A stretch of 64,000 nucleotides of DNA from Winogradskyella echinorum (GCF_014297365.1 NZ_JACOQD010000004.1:124001-188000); one strand, 5' to 3'; numbered from the stretch's first letter, positions 8,307 through 18,587 are shown. A program made the numbers and translations. The notes: generated from the letters alone by a model not told the origin.

Positions 8307-8801
8307 TTAAATAGATCTTTTAAAAGTATAACGTGTAATAAAAATACCCTGACCATCACCTTTACCACCAGAACTCTCAACACCTGTATTAATAAATGCA
8401 AGTTCCCAACCTTCAGCAATCATAGTATTAACTTTAGAGGTCATTACAGCATCATTAGCAGCAATATTTTGAAAACGAATACCACCTAAGTTATAGAAGT
8501 TTAATAATTTAGTTTCTTCATAATCTTTTACTCTTATTTCACCTCTTTTAGATTTGTTTTTTTCATCCTTATCCTTATCGCCAGATCTTACAGTTGTAAA
8601 TTCTTTATAGTCCTTAGATTCGTTTGCTGAAATCATTCGAGATCTACCTAATCCATTAGGTACTATAGATTCTACAACCGTTACAACTTTGTACTCAACT
8701 TGCGCAACAGTCTCACTATTATTAGAATCTTCTTTATTGATAAAAGAAAATGAAATTAGGCCAACAGCAATTGCTGCAATAAATAAGAAATTTTTTTTCA
8801 T
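8307..8801 (-). CDS. Exported hypothetical protein
   Basis: 164 residues with an N-terminal hydrophobic signal or anchor (MKKNFLFIAAIAVGLISFSF). The rest is soluble: VEYKVVTVVESIVPNGLGRSRMI, a lysine-rich charged loop (about 93-110), then a C-terminal part with NTMIAEGWELAFINTG. The last segment recalls small DUF4177-like proteins (a beta strand followed by 'GWEL'), but the match is weak. I do not recognise a function. It is convergent with the preceding gene. Confidence 0.6.
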   Translation of the reverse strand: MKKNFLFIAAIAVGLISFSFINKEDSNNSETVAQVEYKVVTVVESIVPNGLGRSRMISANESKDYKEFTTVRSGDKDKDEKNKSKRGEIRVKDYEETKLLNFYNLGGIRFQNIAANDAVMTSKVNTMIAEGWELAFINTGVESSGGKGDGQGIFITRYTFKRSI

Positions 8802-8884
8802 GATAATTGTTTTAAGTTTTATGTCATTAAAGTAAAGACTTTTTTAGTTAAAAATTGTTACTTTGTTATTACTAATTTTTTTGG

Positions 8885-9835
8885 ATGACAGGAACAGTAT
8901 ATAAATCTACAGGCAGTTGGTACACTGTAAAAACCTTAAACGGTAAGTTCTATGAATGTAGAATTAAAGGCCGTTTTAGGTTAGAAGGTATTAAAAGTAC
9001 CAATCCTATTGCTGTTGGTGATATTGTTCAATTTCAATTAGAAACAAAAAATAATACCGAAACAGGTGTTATTAATAGAATAGAAGAACGAAAAAACTAT
9101 ATTGTTCGCAAATCTGTTAATCTGTCTAAGCAAACACATATTATTGCTTCTAATATTGATTTGGTGTTTTTACTAGTAACAATAGATAATCCTCCAACAT
9201 TTACACCTTTTATAGATCGGTTTTTAGTAACTGCAGAGGCTTATTCAATTAAAACAATATTATTGTTTAATAAACTAGATGCTTATAATGAAGAAACTCT
9301 ACTAGAAGTTAAGTATTTAAAAAGTATTTATAGACAAATAGGTTACGAATGTATTGGTATCTCTGCAACAACAGGAAAAAATATTGATAAGGTAAAAGCC
9401 TTAATGGTAGGAAAAGTGAGCATGTTTGCTGGCCATTCTGGTGTTGGTAAATCTACTTTAGTCAACGCAATTGAACCTTCGCTAGATTTAAAAACTAAAA
9501 CTATTTCTCAACAACATATGCAAGGTCAACATACAACGACCTTTGCTGAAATGTTTGATTTAAGTTTTGATGCTAAAATTATTGACACACCTGGAATAAA
9601 AGGTTTTGGTGTTGTGGATATGGAACGAGAAGAAGTAGGTGATTATTTTCCTGAATTTTTTGCGCTTAAACAAGATTGTAAATTCAATAATTGTTTGCAT
9701 CTCAAAGAACCTAAATGCGCAATAAAAAAAGCGTTAGAAGAGGATAAAATATCTTACTCTAGATACCGCAGTTATATTCAAATTTTAGAAGGTGAAGACG
9801 AGCATTATAGAACTGATAATTGGGATAACGAATGA
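8885..9835 (+). CDS. rsgA: Ribosome small-subunit-dependent GTPase A
   Basis: Circularly permuted GTPase that helps mature the 30S subunit and release assembly factors. Its 316 residues show an N-terminal OB-fold, the permuted motif order G4 (FNKLD), G1 (GHSGVGKST), G3 (DTPGIKGF), and a C-terminal zinc-binding segment (CKFNNCLHLKEPKC). The length is typical. The stop overlaps the dtd start by 4 nt, so translation is probably coupled. Confidence 0.95.
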   Translation: MTGTVYKSTGSWYTVKTLNGKFYECRIKGRFRLEGIKSTNPIAVGDIVQFQLETKNNTETGVINRIEERKNYIVRKSVNLSKQTHIIASNIDLVFLLVTIDNPPTFTPFIDRFLVTAEAYSIKTILLFNKLDAYNEETLLEVKYLKSIYRQIGYECIGISATTGKNIDKVKALMVGKVSMFAGHSGVGKSTLVNAIEPSLDLKTKTISQQHMQGQHTTTFAEMFDLSFDAKIIDTPGIKGFGVVDMEREEVGDYFPEFFALKQDCKFNNCLHLKEPKCAIKKALEEDKISYSRYRSYIQILEGEDEHYRTDNWDNE

Positions 9836-10284
9836 AAGTTGTAATACAAAGAGTATCTGAAGCAAATGTTGTAATTGAGGGTAATAAAGTTGCTGAAATT
9901 GATAATGGACTTCTAATACTGCTTGGAATAGTAAATGAAGACACCCAAGAAGATATAGATTGGCTTTGCAAAAAGGTTTTAAACCTTCGCATTTTTCCAG
10001 ATGAAAATGGCGTTATGAATATGTCCTTAATAGATTTCGGAGGTGATATTATAGTTGTAAGTCAATTTACGCTCCATGCTAGTACTAAAAAAGGAAATCG
10101 TCCTAGTTATATTAAAGCTGCAAAACCAGATGTGGCTATACCGCTTTATGAGCAATTTGTAAAATCATTACAATCAGAAGTAGGAAAGCCTATACAAACA
10201 GGAGAGTTTGGTGCGGACATGAAAGTGCATTTAATTAATGATGGACCTGTAACCATAATCATAGATTCTAAAAATAGAGACTAA
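9832..10284 (+). CDS. dtd: D-aminoacyl-tRNA deacylase
   Basis: Hydrolyses D-aminoacyl-tRNAs (and Gly-tRNA-Ala) to prevent D-amino-acid toxicity. The 150-residue protein is standard length and has the two family motifs, SQFTLHAS (with the catalytic threonine) and the C-terminal NDGPVT cis-Pro loop. It overlaps rsgA by 4 nt and the next gene by 1 nt, consistent with a three-gene operon. Confidence 0.95.
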   Translation: MKVVIQRVSEANVVIEGNKVAEIDNGLLILLGIVNEDTQEDIDWLCKKVLNLRIFPDENGVMNMSLIDFGGDIIVVSQFTLHASTKKGNRPSYIKAAKPDVAIPLYEQFVKSLQSEVGKPIQTGEFGADMKVHLINDGPVTIIIDSKNRD

Positions 10285-10811
10285 TGGCATCGATTTTTGG
10301 TCATGGATTAGTTGCGTTTACCACTTCAAAAGTTATTGATTCTAAATCTAATAAACTACTTTTATATTTAGCAATAGGATCTGCAATGTTACCCGATTTA
10401 GATGTTTTGGCATTTAAATTAGGGATCGATTATTTACATCCATTTGGTCATAGAGGTTTTACACATTCTATAGTGTTTGCTGTGTTGTGGTCTATATCAT
10501 TAGCATTTTTATTCGGAAAAACTAGAAAACTAATTTTTGCTATAGTTTTATTCCTCTCAACATTATCTCACGGTCTTTTAGATGCTATGACTTCTGGAGG
10601 TAAAGGCGTTGGTTTTTTTATTCCCTTTGAAAATTCGAGATATTTCTTCCCATTTAGAGAAATAAAAGTATCACCAATTGGTATAGAAAAATTCTTTTCA
10701 GAATGGGGTGTTAATGTTATTCTTAGTGAGCTAAAATATATTGGTATTCCTTGTTTACTAATTTTAATAACTATGTCTATTGCAAGGAAATCAGGTAGTT
10801 ATATAAAATAA
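10284..10811 (+). CDS. Membrane-bound metal-dependent hydrolase, YdjM/DUF457 family
   Basis: 175 residues with about four predicted membrane helices. It carries the family's histidine/aspartate pattern: PDLDVLAFKLG, HRGFTHSIVF and LSHGLLDAMT. Related proteins are called LexA-regulated, membrane-bound metal-dependent hydrolases; the substrate is unknown. It starts in a TAATG overlap with the dtd stop, so it is the last gene of the rsgA-dtd operon. Confidence 0.8.
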   Translation: MASIFGHGLVAFTTSKVIDSKSNKLLLYLAIGSAMLPDLDVLAFKLGIDYLHPFGHRGFTHSIVFAVLWSISLAFLFGKTRKLIFAIVLFLSTLSHGLLDAMTSGGKGVGFFIPFENSRYFFPFREIKVSPIGIEKFFSEWGVNVILSELKYIGIPCLLILITMSIARKSGSYIK

Positions 10812-10928
10812 CTAAAAAAATAGCCGATAATCGAAAAATTGAATTGTGTAGGAAATATAAGATGTAAATGATTTGATAGATTAAATTTACTTTTTATATT
10901 GTAGTCCCTAACTCAATGTAAATCAATC

Positions 10929-12833
10929 ATGCTTAGCTTCAAATCAAAGCTCCCTATTTTTTTATTTTTTATTTCACTTTATAGCTTTTCTCAAACAGAA
11001 GATGTGTATAACTCTCTTTTTGTTCCTGCAGATCTAAAGACCAAAGCAAATGCTGTGGTTAGATTTGAGAAAAAAACAGTAGAAATTTTAGGTATAGATG
11101 AAATAAAAGTATCCACAAAACGAATTACAACTGTATTTAATAAATATGGTAATAGACATGTTAATGCTGTAGCGTTTTATGATGCAAATAGAGAAATAGA
11201 AAACATGGAAGCACATATCTATGATGCTACTGGTGAAGAAATAAAACGAATTAAAGAGAGGGATTTTACAGATGCCAGTGCTGTGAGCGAAATTTCAATT
11301 TATGAAGACGATCGCGTTAAATATCTAAGTTATATACCACTTAAGTACCCGTATACTGTAGAATATGATTCTGAAATTATCTTTAAGAGTACTGCATTTT
11401 TTCCCAATTGGCAACCTATAGATGATTACTATGTAAGTGTTCAACATGCCGAATATAAAATTATAAATACAGCTGGTGTAGATATAAAAGTAAAAAAGGA
11501 GAATTTTAGCAATTATAACATCAAGGAAACTTCCGAACATCATTTTATTGCAGATAATATTCAAGGAATTAAATACGAAGTGTACACACCAGAGTTAGCA
11601 AGTATTGTACCTCGTTATAAAGTTGCACTCAAAGATTTTAGCATGGTTGGCGTTAAAGGTGTAAATAACAACTGGAACGACTTTGGTAAATGGATGTACG
11701 ATAAATTATTAACTGGTACAGATCAAATACCACAATCAACTATTGATGAAGTCAAAGCTTTAACTGCTGGAGTAGATGATAAAATAGAACGAGCTAAACT
11801 TGTGTATCAATATATGCAAGATAAAACTAGGTATATAAGCATTCAAGTAGGTATTGGAGGTTGGAAACCTATGATGGCTAATGATGTTGATAAGCTTGGT
11901 TATGCAGATTGTAAAGGTTTAACAAATTATACCAAAGCATTATTAGAAGCTGTAGAAGTTCCATCGTATTATACAGTTGTTTATGGTGGCAATGGTATAA
12001 GAAGTATTGATACTGAATTTTCATCTATAGAAGGTAATCATGTTATACTTTGTGTGCCTAACAACGATGAAAATATATTTTTAGAATGTACGAGTCAAAC
12101 CAATCCTTTTGGGTTTACTGCTGGTTTTACAGACGATAGAGATGTGCTATTGGTAAAACCTGAAGGTGGAGAGATTGTGCATACTAAGGTATATAATGCT
12201 GATGATAGTGTGCAAAAAACAATGGCTCATATTAGTTTGAATGACGCTGGTGGTTTTGTTGCAGATGTAGATATTACAACGACTGGGTTTCAGTATAATA
12301 TCCATGAAGGGATTGAAAATAAAACTGAAAAAGATCAACAATTACACTATAAAGAATATTGGGATAATATAAATGCCCTTACAATAGGTAATATAGCCAT
12401 AGAAAATGACAAGGATAATATAGTTTACAAAGAAACTTTAAAATTGTCATCAGAGAACTATGCTTCTAAAAGTGGGAATAGACTTATTTTTCAGCCTAAT
12501 ATGTTTAATAAAGTCACCAATATTCCACCGAGATATTCAGAAAGAAAATTAGAATTTAAAATAGATAGATCTTTTAAAGACATAGACGAATTTATAATTC
12601 AAATTCCAGAAGGTCTTAAGGTTGAAGCCATGGCTGAAGGTAAAGACATAGATACTAAATTCGGAACTTACAATTTTAAGATAGAAGCTCTAGAAGGAAA
12701 TAAATTAAAATATACAAGAAAATACATTTTAAATAAGGGCAACTACGAAAAAGAAGATTATAAAGCCTTTAGAGATTTTAGAAAACAGATCGTTAAGAAC
12801 GATAAAACTAAAGTTGTACTGATAAGAAACTAA
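10929..12833 (+). CDS. DUF3857 / transglutaminase-like secreted protein with Cys-His pair kept
   Basis: 634 residues with a signal peptide (cleavage near YSFSQ). A DUF3857 beta domain (about 50-220) precedes a transglutaminase-core domain (about 260-400) and a C-terminal beta region. Unlike its two downstream paralogues it keeps a plausible catalytic Cys (C328 in GYADCKGLTNYTK) and His (H371 in GNHVIL), but the usual acid is Glu (E386 in FLECTSQ). It probably acts in the periplasm on cross-links or peptides; the substrate is unknown. It heads a run of three related genes that continues almost to the MazG-like gene. Confidence 0.8.
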   Translation: MLSFKSKLPIFLFFISLYSFSQTEDVYNSLFVPADLKTKANAVVRFEKKTVEILGIDEIKVSTKRITTVFNKYGNRHVNAVAFYDANREIENMEAHIYDATGEEIKRIKERDFTDASAVSEISIYEDDRVKYLSYIPLKYPYTVEYDSEIIFKSTAFFPNWQPIDDYYVSVQHAEYKIINTAGVDIKVKKENFSNYNIKETSEHHFIADNIQGIKYEVYTPELASIVPRYKVALKDFSMVGVKGVNNNWNDFGKWMYDKLLTGTDQIPQSTIDEVKALTAGVDDKIERAKLVYQYMQDKTRYISIQVGIGGWKPMMANDVDKLGYADCKGLTNYTKALLEAVEVPSYYTVVYGGNGIRSIDTEFSSIEGNHVILCVPNNDENIFLECTSQTNPFGFTAGFTDDRDVLLVKPEGGEIVHTKVYNADDSVQKTMAHISLNDAGGFVADVDITTTGFQYNIHEGIENKTEKDQQLHYKEYWDNINALTIGNIAIENDKDNIVYKETLKLSSENYASKSGNRLIFQPNMFNKVTNIPPRYSERKLEFKIDRSFKDIDEFIIQIPEGLKVEAMAEGKDIDTKFGTYNFKIEALEGNKLKYTRKYILNKGNYEKEDYKAFRDFRKQIVKNDKTKVVLIRN

Positions 12834-12885
12834 TAAATTTTAACCCTAATAAAATTTAATTTTAACAATCAACAAACCGCTATTT

Positions 12886-14946
12886 ATGAAAAACTTAATT
12901 TTTGTTTTAACACTTGTTTTTGGGTTCAGCCAACTAGAAGCTCAAAATTATGACTTTGGTAAAGTTTCAAAAGAAGAGCTTCAAGAGAAGTTTCATCCAG
13001 AAGATTCCTCTGCTCATGCAGCGATTCTATATAGAAATGAATCGATAAAATTCAATTACAATAAAAACAATGGATTTGTTCAAGAAAGAGAAGTGCATGT
13101 CCGAATAAAAATATACGATAAAGAAGGGTTTAACTGGGCAAATAAAAAAGTTTTTCTATATAAAGGGGGAAATGGGAATGATGACCAAATTAAGGGGCTT
13201 AAAGGATATACTTATAATTTAGAAAATGGAAAAATCAATAAAGATAAATTAAAAAGCAATGGTGTTTTTGAAGAAAAAGTGTCAGAGTTTTACACGTCTA
13301 ACACATTTACAATGCCAAATGTAAAAGTAGGATCTATTTTAGAATATAGATATGAAATCGCATCTCAACTTCCTTTAATTGACGATGTAGAATTACAATT
13401 TAGTATTCCATTAAAAAAATTAGATGTTAGAATTGCCACTCCAAGAATGTATAGTTATAATAAATTTTTAAATCCTAAAGCATCTTATGTGTTAAACTAT
13501 AAGGAATCTATAATCCCAAGAACAATAAGTACTACTACTAAAGAAGTTTCAAGTTATAGACCAACATATAGGACGTCTAATGGACAAACATATCAGGGCT
13601 TGGAAGAAAATCTAGTTTCTTATGGAACGAGTACAACTGATTATCATGATAACGTTATTAAGTTTTCTGAAGAAAATATACCTGCGTTAAAGGCGGAGTC
13701 TTTTGCCGGAAATATCAATAATTACAAAGCTAAACTAAGTATGGAATTTGATGCATACTTGTCTGTAGAAGGAGTAGTGCAACAATCTTTTGCTTCAAGT
13801 TGGGAAAAGGTTTCAGAAGAAATATATAAAAATAATGACTTTGGTGGTCAATTAACAAAATCAAGCTTTTTTAAAAACGATTTAAGTGAATTGCTAAATG
13901 GTGTAGAGGATGATTTTCAAAAAGCATTTTTAGTAGAAAATTTAGTAAAATCGAAGGTAAAATGGAATGGTGTGTATAGTAAATATACACAAAAAGGAAT
14001 TAGAGGAGCATACAAAGAAGGAGAAGGTAATGTGGCGGATATAAATTTATTAGTGACGTCGATGTTACGCTCTGTTGGCGTCAAAGCAAATCCTGTTTTG
14101 GTTAGTACAAGAAACAATGGAATTCCACTTTTTCCAACTAGGGAAGGCTTTAATTATGTAATTTGTATGATACAAAGTGGTGCAAATTACATGTTAATTG
14201 ATGCTACTGAGCCTTTTAGCACAAATAATGTGTTGCCACAGCGCGTTCTTAACTGGCAAGGTAGAGTGTTAATGGAAAATGGAACATCGAGATGGATTAA
14301 TCTAAAGTCGAATAAAAAATCTGTAGAATCTACCATGCTAAATGTTAAGATAAATGAAGATTTGTCGGTTACAGGTAAAGTTAGAAAAAACTACACGTCC
14401 TATTTAGCACTTAATTACAGAAAAAGATATACTAACTTAAGTATGGATGATCATATTAAGTCATTAGAAAATGGTAAAGGTGATGTAGAGATAAGTGAGT
14501 TAAACTACGAAAATGATAAAGATATTAGTAAGCCAGTTAAGGTGACATATGATTACGAATTGTCAGATGGTGTCGATGAGATAGGTGATAAACTCTATTT
14601 TTCACCACTACTTTTCTTAGCCACCAAAGAAAGCCCTTTTAAATTAGAAGAACGTAAATACCCAATAGATTTTGTAATTCCTTTTGATGAAAAATATAAG
14701 GTAAATATTATGTTGCCAGAAGGTTATAAAGTAGAATCACTTCCGGAAAGTGGCGGAATGGAATTTAAAGGAGGGGAAGCTAAGTTTACGTATGTTGCAA
14801 AAGAAAATGGAAAATATTTGCAACTAAGTGTTCAGTTAGAATTAAATAACCCTATTATACAGCCAGTAGATTATAAGGATTTTAAAGATTTTTTTAATAA
14901 AACAATAGAAAAACAAGCTGAGCAGATAGTACTAACTAAAGGATAA
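12886..14946 (+). CDS. DUF3857 / transglutaminase-fold protein lacking catalytic Cys and His
   Basis: 686 residues with a signal peptide (LVFGFSQLEAQ). It has a DUF3857 domain, transglutaminase-like core and C-terminal beta domain. At the catalytic Cys position it has Ile386 (GNVADINLL) and at the His position Tyr424 (GFNYVIC), while the acid is kept (D439 in LIDATEP). It is therefore predicted to be a non-catalytic, binding version of the fold. It is about as long as, and highly similar to, the next gene, so they are a recent tandem duplication (the C-terminal 200 residues are nearly identical). Confidence 0.8.
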   Translation: MKNLIFVLTLVFGFSQLEAQNYDFGKVSKEELQEKFHPEDSSAHAAILYRNESIKFNYNKNNGFVQEREVHVRIKIYDKEGFNWANKKVFLYKGGNGNDDQIKGLKGYTYNLENGKINKDKLKSNGVFEEKVSEFYTSNTFTMPNVKVGSILEYRYEIASQLPLIDDVELQFSIPLKKLDVRIATPRMYSYNKFLNPKASYVLNYKESIIPRTISTTTKEVSSYRPTYRTSNGQTYQGLEENLVSYGTSTTDYHDNVIKFSEENIPALKAESFAGNINNYKAKLSMEFDAYLSVEGVVQQSFASSWEKVSEEIYKNNDFGGQLTKSSFFKNDLSELLNGVEDDFQKAFLVENLVKSKVKWNGVYSKYTQKGIRGAYKEGEGNVADINLLVTSMLRSVGVKANPVLVSTRNNGIPLFPTREGFNYVICMIQSGANYMLIDATEPFSTNNVLPQRVLNWQGRVLMENGTSRWINLKSNKKSVESTMLNVKINEDLSVTGKVRKNYTSYLALNYRKRYTNLSMDDHIKSLENGKGDVEISELNYENDKDISKPVKVTYDYELSDGVDEIGDKLYFSPLLFLATKESPFKLEERKYPIDFVIPFDEKYKVNIMLPEGYKVESLPESGGMEFKGGEAKFTYVAKENGKYLQLSVQLELNNPIIQPVDYKDFKDFFNKTIEKQAEQIVLTKG

Positions 14947-14975
14947 GAATTAAAATTACCTTAAAAACTTATACT

Positions 14976-16928
14976 TTGAGATATTTCATAATATTAGTTA
15001 CATTATTATTGATCAATACAATAACAGGTCAAAATATTGAGTTTGGTTCCGTTTCTATTGAAGAATTACAAGAAAATTACTACTCACAAGATTCATCAGC
15101 TCATGCAGCCATTTTATACCTTAAGGAGACAATAGATTTTGAACATAATCAAACTAGTGGATTAAAACAAAAGAGGGATGTTCATGTAAGGATTAAAATA
15201 TATGATAAAGAAGGGTTTGAATGGGCAACTAGGAAAGTAACTTTATTTGAAACTAGAAGTAGAGGAGAAAAACTAGTTGATCTAACAGGTTCTACATATA
15301 ATTATGTAAATGGAGCAATCAAAATAGAGAATTTAAAGGATGATGGAATATTTGAGGAGAATATGTCAAAATATTTTAAAGCCATTTCTTTCACGTTCCC
15401 TAATGTACAAAAAGGATCAATTATAGAATATAAGTACTCTATAATATCTCCTTATTTGGCAATTGATGAAGTAGCGTTGCAATATAGTATTCCGATAAAA
15501 AAATTAGATGTATTAATAAGTAAGCCAAAAACTTATAAATATAATACGGTTTTAAATCCTAAGTCACATTTTCAGCCTAAACTAAAATACCTAGATTATT
15601 CAGAAAATAAGGGTATGCAGGTTAATTACGATAGAGTTATTAAAATCTTAGAAAATGATGTTCCTTCATTAGAAACAGAACCTTTTTCAGGAAATGTTAA
15701 TAACTATAGAGCTAAATTAAATTTTGAGTTATCAGGAACTTTAACCCAGTATGGTACAGTATCCAGAGATTTTTCAGCAAGTTGGGAAAAAATATCTAAA
15801 ACTATTTCTGAGAGTAGTAGGTTTGGATTAGAATCGGAAAAAAAAGGTTTTTATAAAAAAGATTTAAATGAACTTTTGGGAGATACGGTTGATGAGCTAA
15901 AGGTGACCAATTTAGTCGAGAATTATGTTAAATCTAAAGTAAAATGGAATAACCAATACGGAAAGTATACACAAAAAGGCATTAGAGAAGCATATAAACA
16001 AGGAGAAGGTAATGTTGCAGATATTAATCTTTTAGTCGTTTCCATGTTGCGTTCTCGAGGTATAGACGCAAATCCAGTTTTAGTAAGTACAAGAAATAAT
16101 GGAGTGCCACTATTCCCAACTAAAAATGGGTTTAATTATGTAATATGTATGGTGAAAATTGGCTCAAACCACCTATTTATAGATGCAACCGAACCTCATG
16201 CTATTAATAACCTACTTCCTAAAAGAGTGCTCAATTGGCAAGGTTTGGTAGTTTTAGAAGAAGGATCCAATAAATGGGTTGATCTAATTGCAAATAATAA
16301 TTCAATTGATGCTACAGCTTTAAATATCAAAATAGAGGATGATTACAGTGTTTCGGGAAAAGTTAGAAAAAACATGACATTTTATCGAGCATTGGACTAC
16401 AGAAAAAAATATTTTAACCATACTAATGAAGAGCACATTAAATCTCTTGAATCTAATAAAGGTGATATAGAGATTAGTGAATTAAATTATGAAAGCGGTA
16501 ATGATAATAGTCAGCCAGTTAAAGTAACTTACAATTATAAATTGTCAGATGGTGTAGATGAGATAGGTGATAAACTCTATTTTTCGCCACTCCTTTTCTT
16601 AGCGATCAAAGAAAGCCCTTTTAAATTAGAAGAGCGTAAATATCCTATAGACTTTGTAATACCTTTTGCAGATAAATATAAGATAAATATTATGTTACCA
16701 GAGGGCTATAAAGTAGAATCACTTCCAGAGAATAGAGGAATGGAGTTTAAGGCAGGGGAAGCTAAGTTTACATATATAGCAAAAGAAAATGGAAAATATT
16801 TACAGCTTAGTGTTCAGTTAGAAATAAATAATCCACTTATATTACCTGCAGATTATAAAGATTTTAAAGATTTTTATTCTAAAATTGTAGAAAAACAAGC
16901 AGAGCAAATTGTATTAACTAAAGCCTAA
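14976..16928 (+). CDS. DUF3857 / transglutaminase-fold protein, tandem duplicate
   Basis: 650 residues, a duplicate of the preceding gene. It shares the same changes at catalytic positions (Ile350 for Cys in GNVADINLL, Tyr in GFNYVIC) and the same C-terminal domain. It lacks about 35 residues of the Thr/Ser/Tyr-rich stretch present near 200-235 of its neighbour. The start is a TTG followed by RYFIILVTLLL, a good signal peptide; no in-frame ATG is available upstream. It is 2 nt from the MazG-like gene, so the run is probably one transcript. Confidence 0.8.
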   Translation: MRYFIILVTLLLINTITGQNIEFGSVSIEELQENYYSQDSSAHAAILYLKETIDFEHNQTSGLKQKRDVHVRIKIYDKEGFEWATRKVTLFETRSRGEKLVDLTGSTYNYVNGAIKIENLKDDGIFEENMSKYFKAISFTFPNVQKGSIIEYKYSIISPYLAIDEVALQYSIPIKKLDVLISKPKTYKYNTVLNPKSHFQPKLKYLDYSENKGMQVNYDRVIKILENDVPSLETEPFSGNVNNYRAKLNFELSGTLTQYGTVSRDFSASWEKISKTISESSRFGLESEKKGFYKKDLNELLGDTVDELKVTNLVENYVKSKVKWNNQYGKYTQKGIREAYKQGEGNVADINLLVVSMLRSRGIDANPVLVSTRNNGVPLFPTKNGFNYVICMVKIGSNHLFIDATEPHAINNLLPKRVLNWQGLVVLEEGSNKWVDLIANNNSIDATALNIKIEDDYSVSGKVRKNMTFYRALDYRKKYFNHTNEEHIKSLESNKGDIEISELNYESGNDNSQPVKVTYNYKLSDGVDEIGDKLYFSPLLFLAIKESPFKLEERKYPIDFVIPFADKYKINIMLPEGYKVESLPENRGMEFKAGEAKFTYIAKENGKYLQLSVQLEINNPLILPADYKDFKDFYSKIVEKQAEQIVLTKA

Positions 16929-16930
16929 TT

Positions 16931-17257
16931 ATGAATATCAAAAACGCACAAGTAGAAGTTGACGATTGGATTAAAGAACACGGAGTGCGATACTTCAATG
17001 AACTTACCAATATGGCACAACTTACCGAAGAAGTCGGTGAAGTAGCACGTATCATTGCTCGTCGCTATGGCGAGCAAAGCGAAAAAGAAAGCGACAAGGA
17101 TAAAGATTTAGGTGAAGAACTTGCTGATGTTATGTTTGTAGTTTTGTGCTTAGCCAACCAAACAGGAATAGATTTACAACACGCATTTGATAAAAAAATG
17201 GATAAAAAAGCAAAACGCGATCACGATAGGCATCATAATAACGAGAAATTAAAGTAG
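16931..17257 (+). CDS. MazG-like nucleotide pyrophosphohydrolase
   Basis: All-alpha NTP pyrophosphatase of 108 residues with the metal-binding EEVGEVAR and GEELADVMFVVL motifs (the E-x2-E ... E-x2-D pattern). It probably hydrolyses non-canonical NTPs. The length fits single-domain MazG-like proteins. It starts 2 nt after the preceding stop, and aroA follows 33 nt on, so co-transcription is likely. The natural substrate is not known. Confidence 0.85.
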   Translation: MNIKNAQVEVDDWIKEHGVRYFNELTNMAQLTEEVGEVARIIARRYGEQSEKESDKDKDLGEELADVMFVVLCLANQTGIDLQHAFDKKMDKKAKRDHDRHHNNEKLK

Positions 17258-17290
17258 ATTTGTAGCTTCATTTTATTTTAGCGTTTTCTC

Positions 17291-18514
17291 ATGGACATTA
17301 GTATCCAAAAATCTAAGCTTTATAATCATCAAGAGATTAAAATTACAGGCTCAAAAAGTGAGTCTAATCGATTGTTGTTATTACAAGCATTGTACCCTCA
17401 AATTAATATAAACAACTTATCTAATTCCGACGATTCTGTATTAATGCAAAAAGCATTGGCTACAAAAGAATCTATTATAGATATTCATCATGCTGGTACA
17501 GCAATGCGATTTCTCACAGCTTATTTAGCGACACAAAATGGTGAAGAAGTTGTAATTACAGGCTCTTCTCGTATGAAAGAGCGACCAATAAAAATTTTGG
17601 TAGATGCTTTGTTAAGTTTGGGCGCTGATATTTCGTACGTAGAAAACGAAGGTTTTCCTCCTTTAAAAATAATAGGTAAAAAACTTAGTAAGCATAAAGT
17701 AAGTTTAGAAGCTAACGTTAGTAGCCAATATATTTCGGCACTTTTGCTAATTGCTTCAAAATTAGATAATGGCTTGGAGTTAACTCTAAATGGCAAAATA
17801 ACTTCTGTTCCCTATATTAAAATGACATTAAGTTTACTCAACGAAATTGGTGTTGAAACCAGTTTTGTTGAAAATAAAATTACAGTTAAACCAAACACTA
17901 CAAAACTTTTACCTCAAACTTTGGTCGTAGAGTCCGATTGGTCTTCAGCATCTTATTTTTATAGTATCATAGCTCTAAGCGATATCGGAACAGAGATTAC
18001 CATATCATCTTATAAGAAACATAGCTTGCAAGGTGATTCGGTTTTGGCTAAAATATATCAAAGCTTTGGTGTTGCTACTCATTTTGATGCGCATAGTATT
18101 AGATTAGTAAAAGTTGAAGAAGCACAAACTTCAAATTTGGAATTTCACCTTAGTGATGCTCCAGATATTGCTCAAACTATTGCGGTTACTGCTTTTGGTC
18201 TTGGTGTAGAATGCTATATGACAGGATTGCATACACTAAAGATTAAAGAAACAGATCGTTTGGTAGCTCTTAAGGTTGAACTAGAAAAATTAGGAGCAGA
18301 AATAGATATTACTGAAGCGTCATTAAAAGTAAATGCTTCAAAAGAAATAAAAAGTGATATTTCAATAAATACATATAATGACCATAGAATGGCGATGGCA
18401 TTTGCACCACTAGGGCTAAAAACTTCTATTATTATTAAAAATGCAGATGTGGTAAGTAAATCGTACCCACAATTTTGGGAGGATTTTAAGGAGATTGGTT
18501 TCAATTTAAAATAA
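17291..18514 (+). CDS. aroA: 3-phosphoshikimate 1-carboxyvinyltransferase (EPSP synthase)
   Basis: Sixth shikimate-pathway step: shikimate-3-phosphate plus PEP to EPSP. The 407-residue protein, slightly short for the family, shows GSKSESNRLLLL, HAGTAMRFLTAYLA, GSSRMKERPI, the catalytic-aspartate segment SDAPDIAQTIAVTA and IKETDRLVAL. It is separated from the aromatic operon at 3.5-7.5 kb and has no attenuator of its own in view. It sits behind the MazG-like gene. Confidence 0.93.
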   Translation: MDISIQKSKLYNHQEIKITGSKSESNRLLLLQALYPQININNLSNSDDSVLMQKALATKESIIDIHHAGTAMRFLTAYLATQNGEEVVITGSSRMKERPIKILVDALLSLGADISYVENEGFPPLKIIGKKLSKHKVSLEANVSSQYISALLLIASKLDNGLELTLNGKITSVPYIKMTLSLLNEIGVETSFVENKITVKPNTTKLLPQTLVVESDWSSASYFYSIIALSDIGTEITISSYKKHSLQGDSVLAKIYQSFGVATHFDAHSIRLVKVEEAQTSNLEFHLSDAPDIAQTIAVTAFGLGVECYMTGLHTLKIKETDRLVALKVELEKLGAEIDITEASLKVNASKEIKSDISINTYNDHRMAMAFAPLGLKTSIIIKNADVVSKSYPQFWEDFKEIGFNLK

Positions 18515-18526
18515 ACACCTATTTAC

Positions 18527-18558
18527 TTGACAAGGCCTATGTCGAGATTGTATATTTG
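18527..18558 (+). promoter_or_regulatory. Candidate promoter of queA
   Basis: TTG (18527-18529), a 21-bp spacer and TATATTTG (18551-18558), a full -7 consensus match. Transcription would start near 18564, giving a leader of about 24 nt before queA. Confidence 0.55.
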
Positions 18559-18587
18559 CAACTTCGTTAAAAAAATAAAAAATACAC

